Below are positions 4,568 to 5,079 of a stretch of DNA of 5,079 nt, piece by piece. How positions within the stretch are numbered: the first letter of the stretch is position 1; every line of letters begins with the position of its first letter. Made by a program: the position numbers and the translations under genes. Below the pieces are notes generated by a model. That model was given only the letters and a program-made list of their open reading frames with translations, ran no database searches and was not told the origin of the DNA. The stretch is from Flavobacteriales bacterium (GTDB lineage Bacteria > Bacteroidota > Bacteroidia > Flavobacteriales_D > Sanyastnellaceae): the NCBI GenBank assembly GCA_947464885.1, contig CANHYZ010000192.1, positions 1 to 5,079 of the forward strand, in the 5' to 3' direction.

Positions 4568-5079
4568 TTATTTCTGCACAATCACAGACACATTCGAAAC
4601 GTGGTTTTGACCAACAATCTGAATGTGGTAAGAACCTGCAGCAAGTGAAGTCAGATCGAGTTGCTGAGCAACGCCATCCACCATCACACGCTGTTCGTTC
4701 ATCAGCAGCTTACCGGATTGATCGAAGATACGAATCTGCTTCAGTTCGCTACCATCGCGTGATACGATAGTGAGCATACCTGACGTTGGGTTCGGATAAG
4801 CCTCCATCAACGTTGATGTACCGTATTCCTGAACATTCAAGCCACAACCGTTTTGTGGAGGCAAGTTACCTGCACAAACACCATATGGATCTTCAGCAGG
4901 AGCGCCTGCGATATCACCGCAGTCAAAGCCCCAGATCGCACAGTTAAAGTTCACAGCAACACCCGCCCATGTATAAGCGCCATCATCAGCGAACGTATCG
5001 CCAATCCAGCTCAATACACCAATCGTGTGCTCGTTACCGTCGCAGTCACAGATAATAGGATCTTGCGAGCAATCACCAA
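4568..5079 (-). CDS. T9SS-secreted cysteine-rich protein, C-terminal part (5' end outside window)
   Basis: The frame is open to the right edge; the TTG at 5014 is internal, and 169 residues are visible. The first 90 or so are rich in Cys, Asp and Gly (CDCDGNEHTIGVLSWIGDTF, FNCAIWGFDCGDI, DPYGVCAGNLPPQNGC), with seven cysteines, as in extracellular disulphide- or calcium-stabilised repeats. The last 78 or so are a type A T9SS sorting domain: MEAYPNPTSGMLTI, then IRIFDQSGKLL, then LDLTSLAAGSYHIQI and the terminal strand VSVIVQK. In this family the domain directs a periplasmic protein through the type IX system and is usually cleaved, with the protein released or attached to the cell surface. 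The catalytic or adhesive portion lies outside the window, so the function is unknown. The gene is convergent with the acetyltransferase. Confidence 0.9.
   Translation of the reverse strand, partial: GDCSQDPIICDCDGNEHTIGVLSWIGDTFADDGAYTWAGVAVNFNCAIWGFDCGDIAGAPAEDPYGVCAGNLPPQNGCGLNVQEYGTSTLMEAYPNPTSGMLTIVSRDGSELKQIRIFDQSGKLLMNEQRVMVDGVAQQLDLTSLAAGSYHIQIVGQNHVSNVSVIVQK

Overview
The window looks like a chromosomal segment of a Bacteroidota (probably flavobacterial) genome of moderate GC content. Four signs point there. One is a type IX secretion C-terminal sorting domain. Another is a surface protein joining the Bacteroidota 'IPYQAIARNAAG' N-terminal module to a FISUMP domain. A promoter of the Bacteroidota TTTG-N19-TAnnTTTG type also lies in front of a tRNA locus. 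Finally, start regions are A-rich, without clear Shine-Dalgarno sequences.

Layout, left to right. Positions 1-380 hold the 3' end of a small PH-like protein gene (+). Positions 439-1611 hold a complete secreted FISUMP-domain protein (+). Positions 1612-2360 hold no credible gene but are packed with repeats: a cluster of five REP-like hairpins, a 125-bp block of nested inverted repeats containing a 15-bp-phased motif, three tandem 26-bp hairpin units, and a decayed second copy of the junction found at 340-420. Positions 2361-2600 are a tRNA transcription unit on the minus strand: promoter, broken first tRNA-Ala copy interrupted by a palindrome, intact tRNA-Ala(GGC) with encoded CCA, and intrinsic terminator. 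Positions 2646-3599 (-) encode a class I SAM-dependent methyltransferase. Divergent from it, 3713-4279 (+) encodes a left-handed beta-helix O-acetyltransferase of the kind that decorates polysaccharides. Positions 4280-4567 are a convergent intergenic region with two intrinsic terminators, one per strand. Positions 4568-5079 hold the 3' end of a T9SS-secreted, cysteine-rich protein (-), cut by the right window edge.

The genes do not form one obvious operon. The methyltransferase and acetyltransferase share a divergent control region and may both modify a surface glycan, but that is inference. The FISUMP protein and the T9SS protein are both exported. The most unusual content is non-coding: the interrupted tRNA-Ala copy under an intact promoter, and the repeat-rich interval bounded by duplicated gene-end sequence. 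I found no convincing new defence, mobile or enzymatic system.
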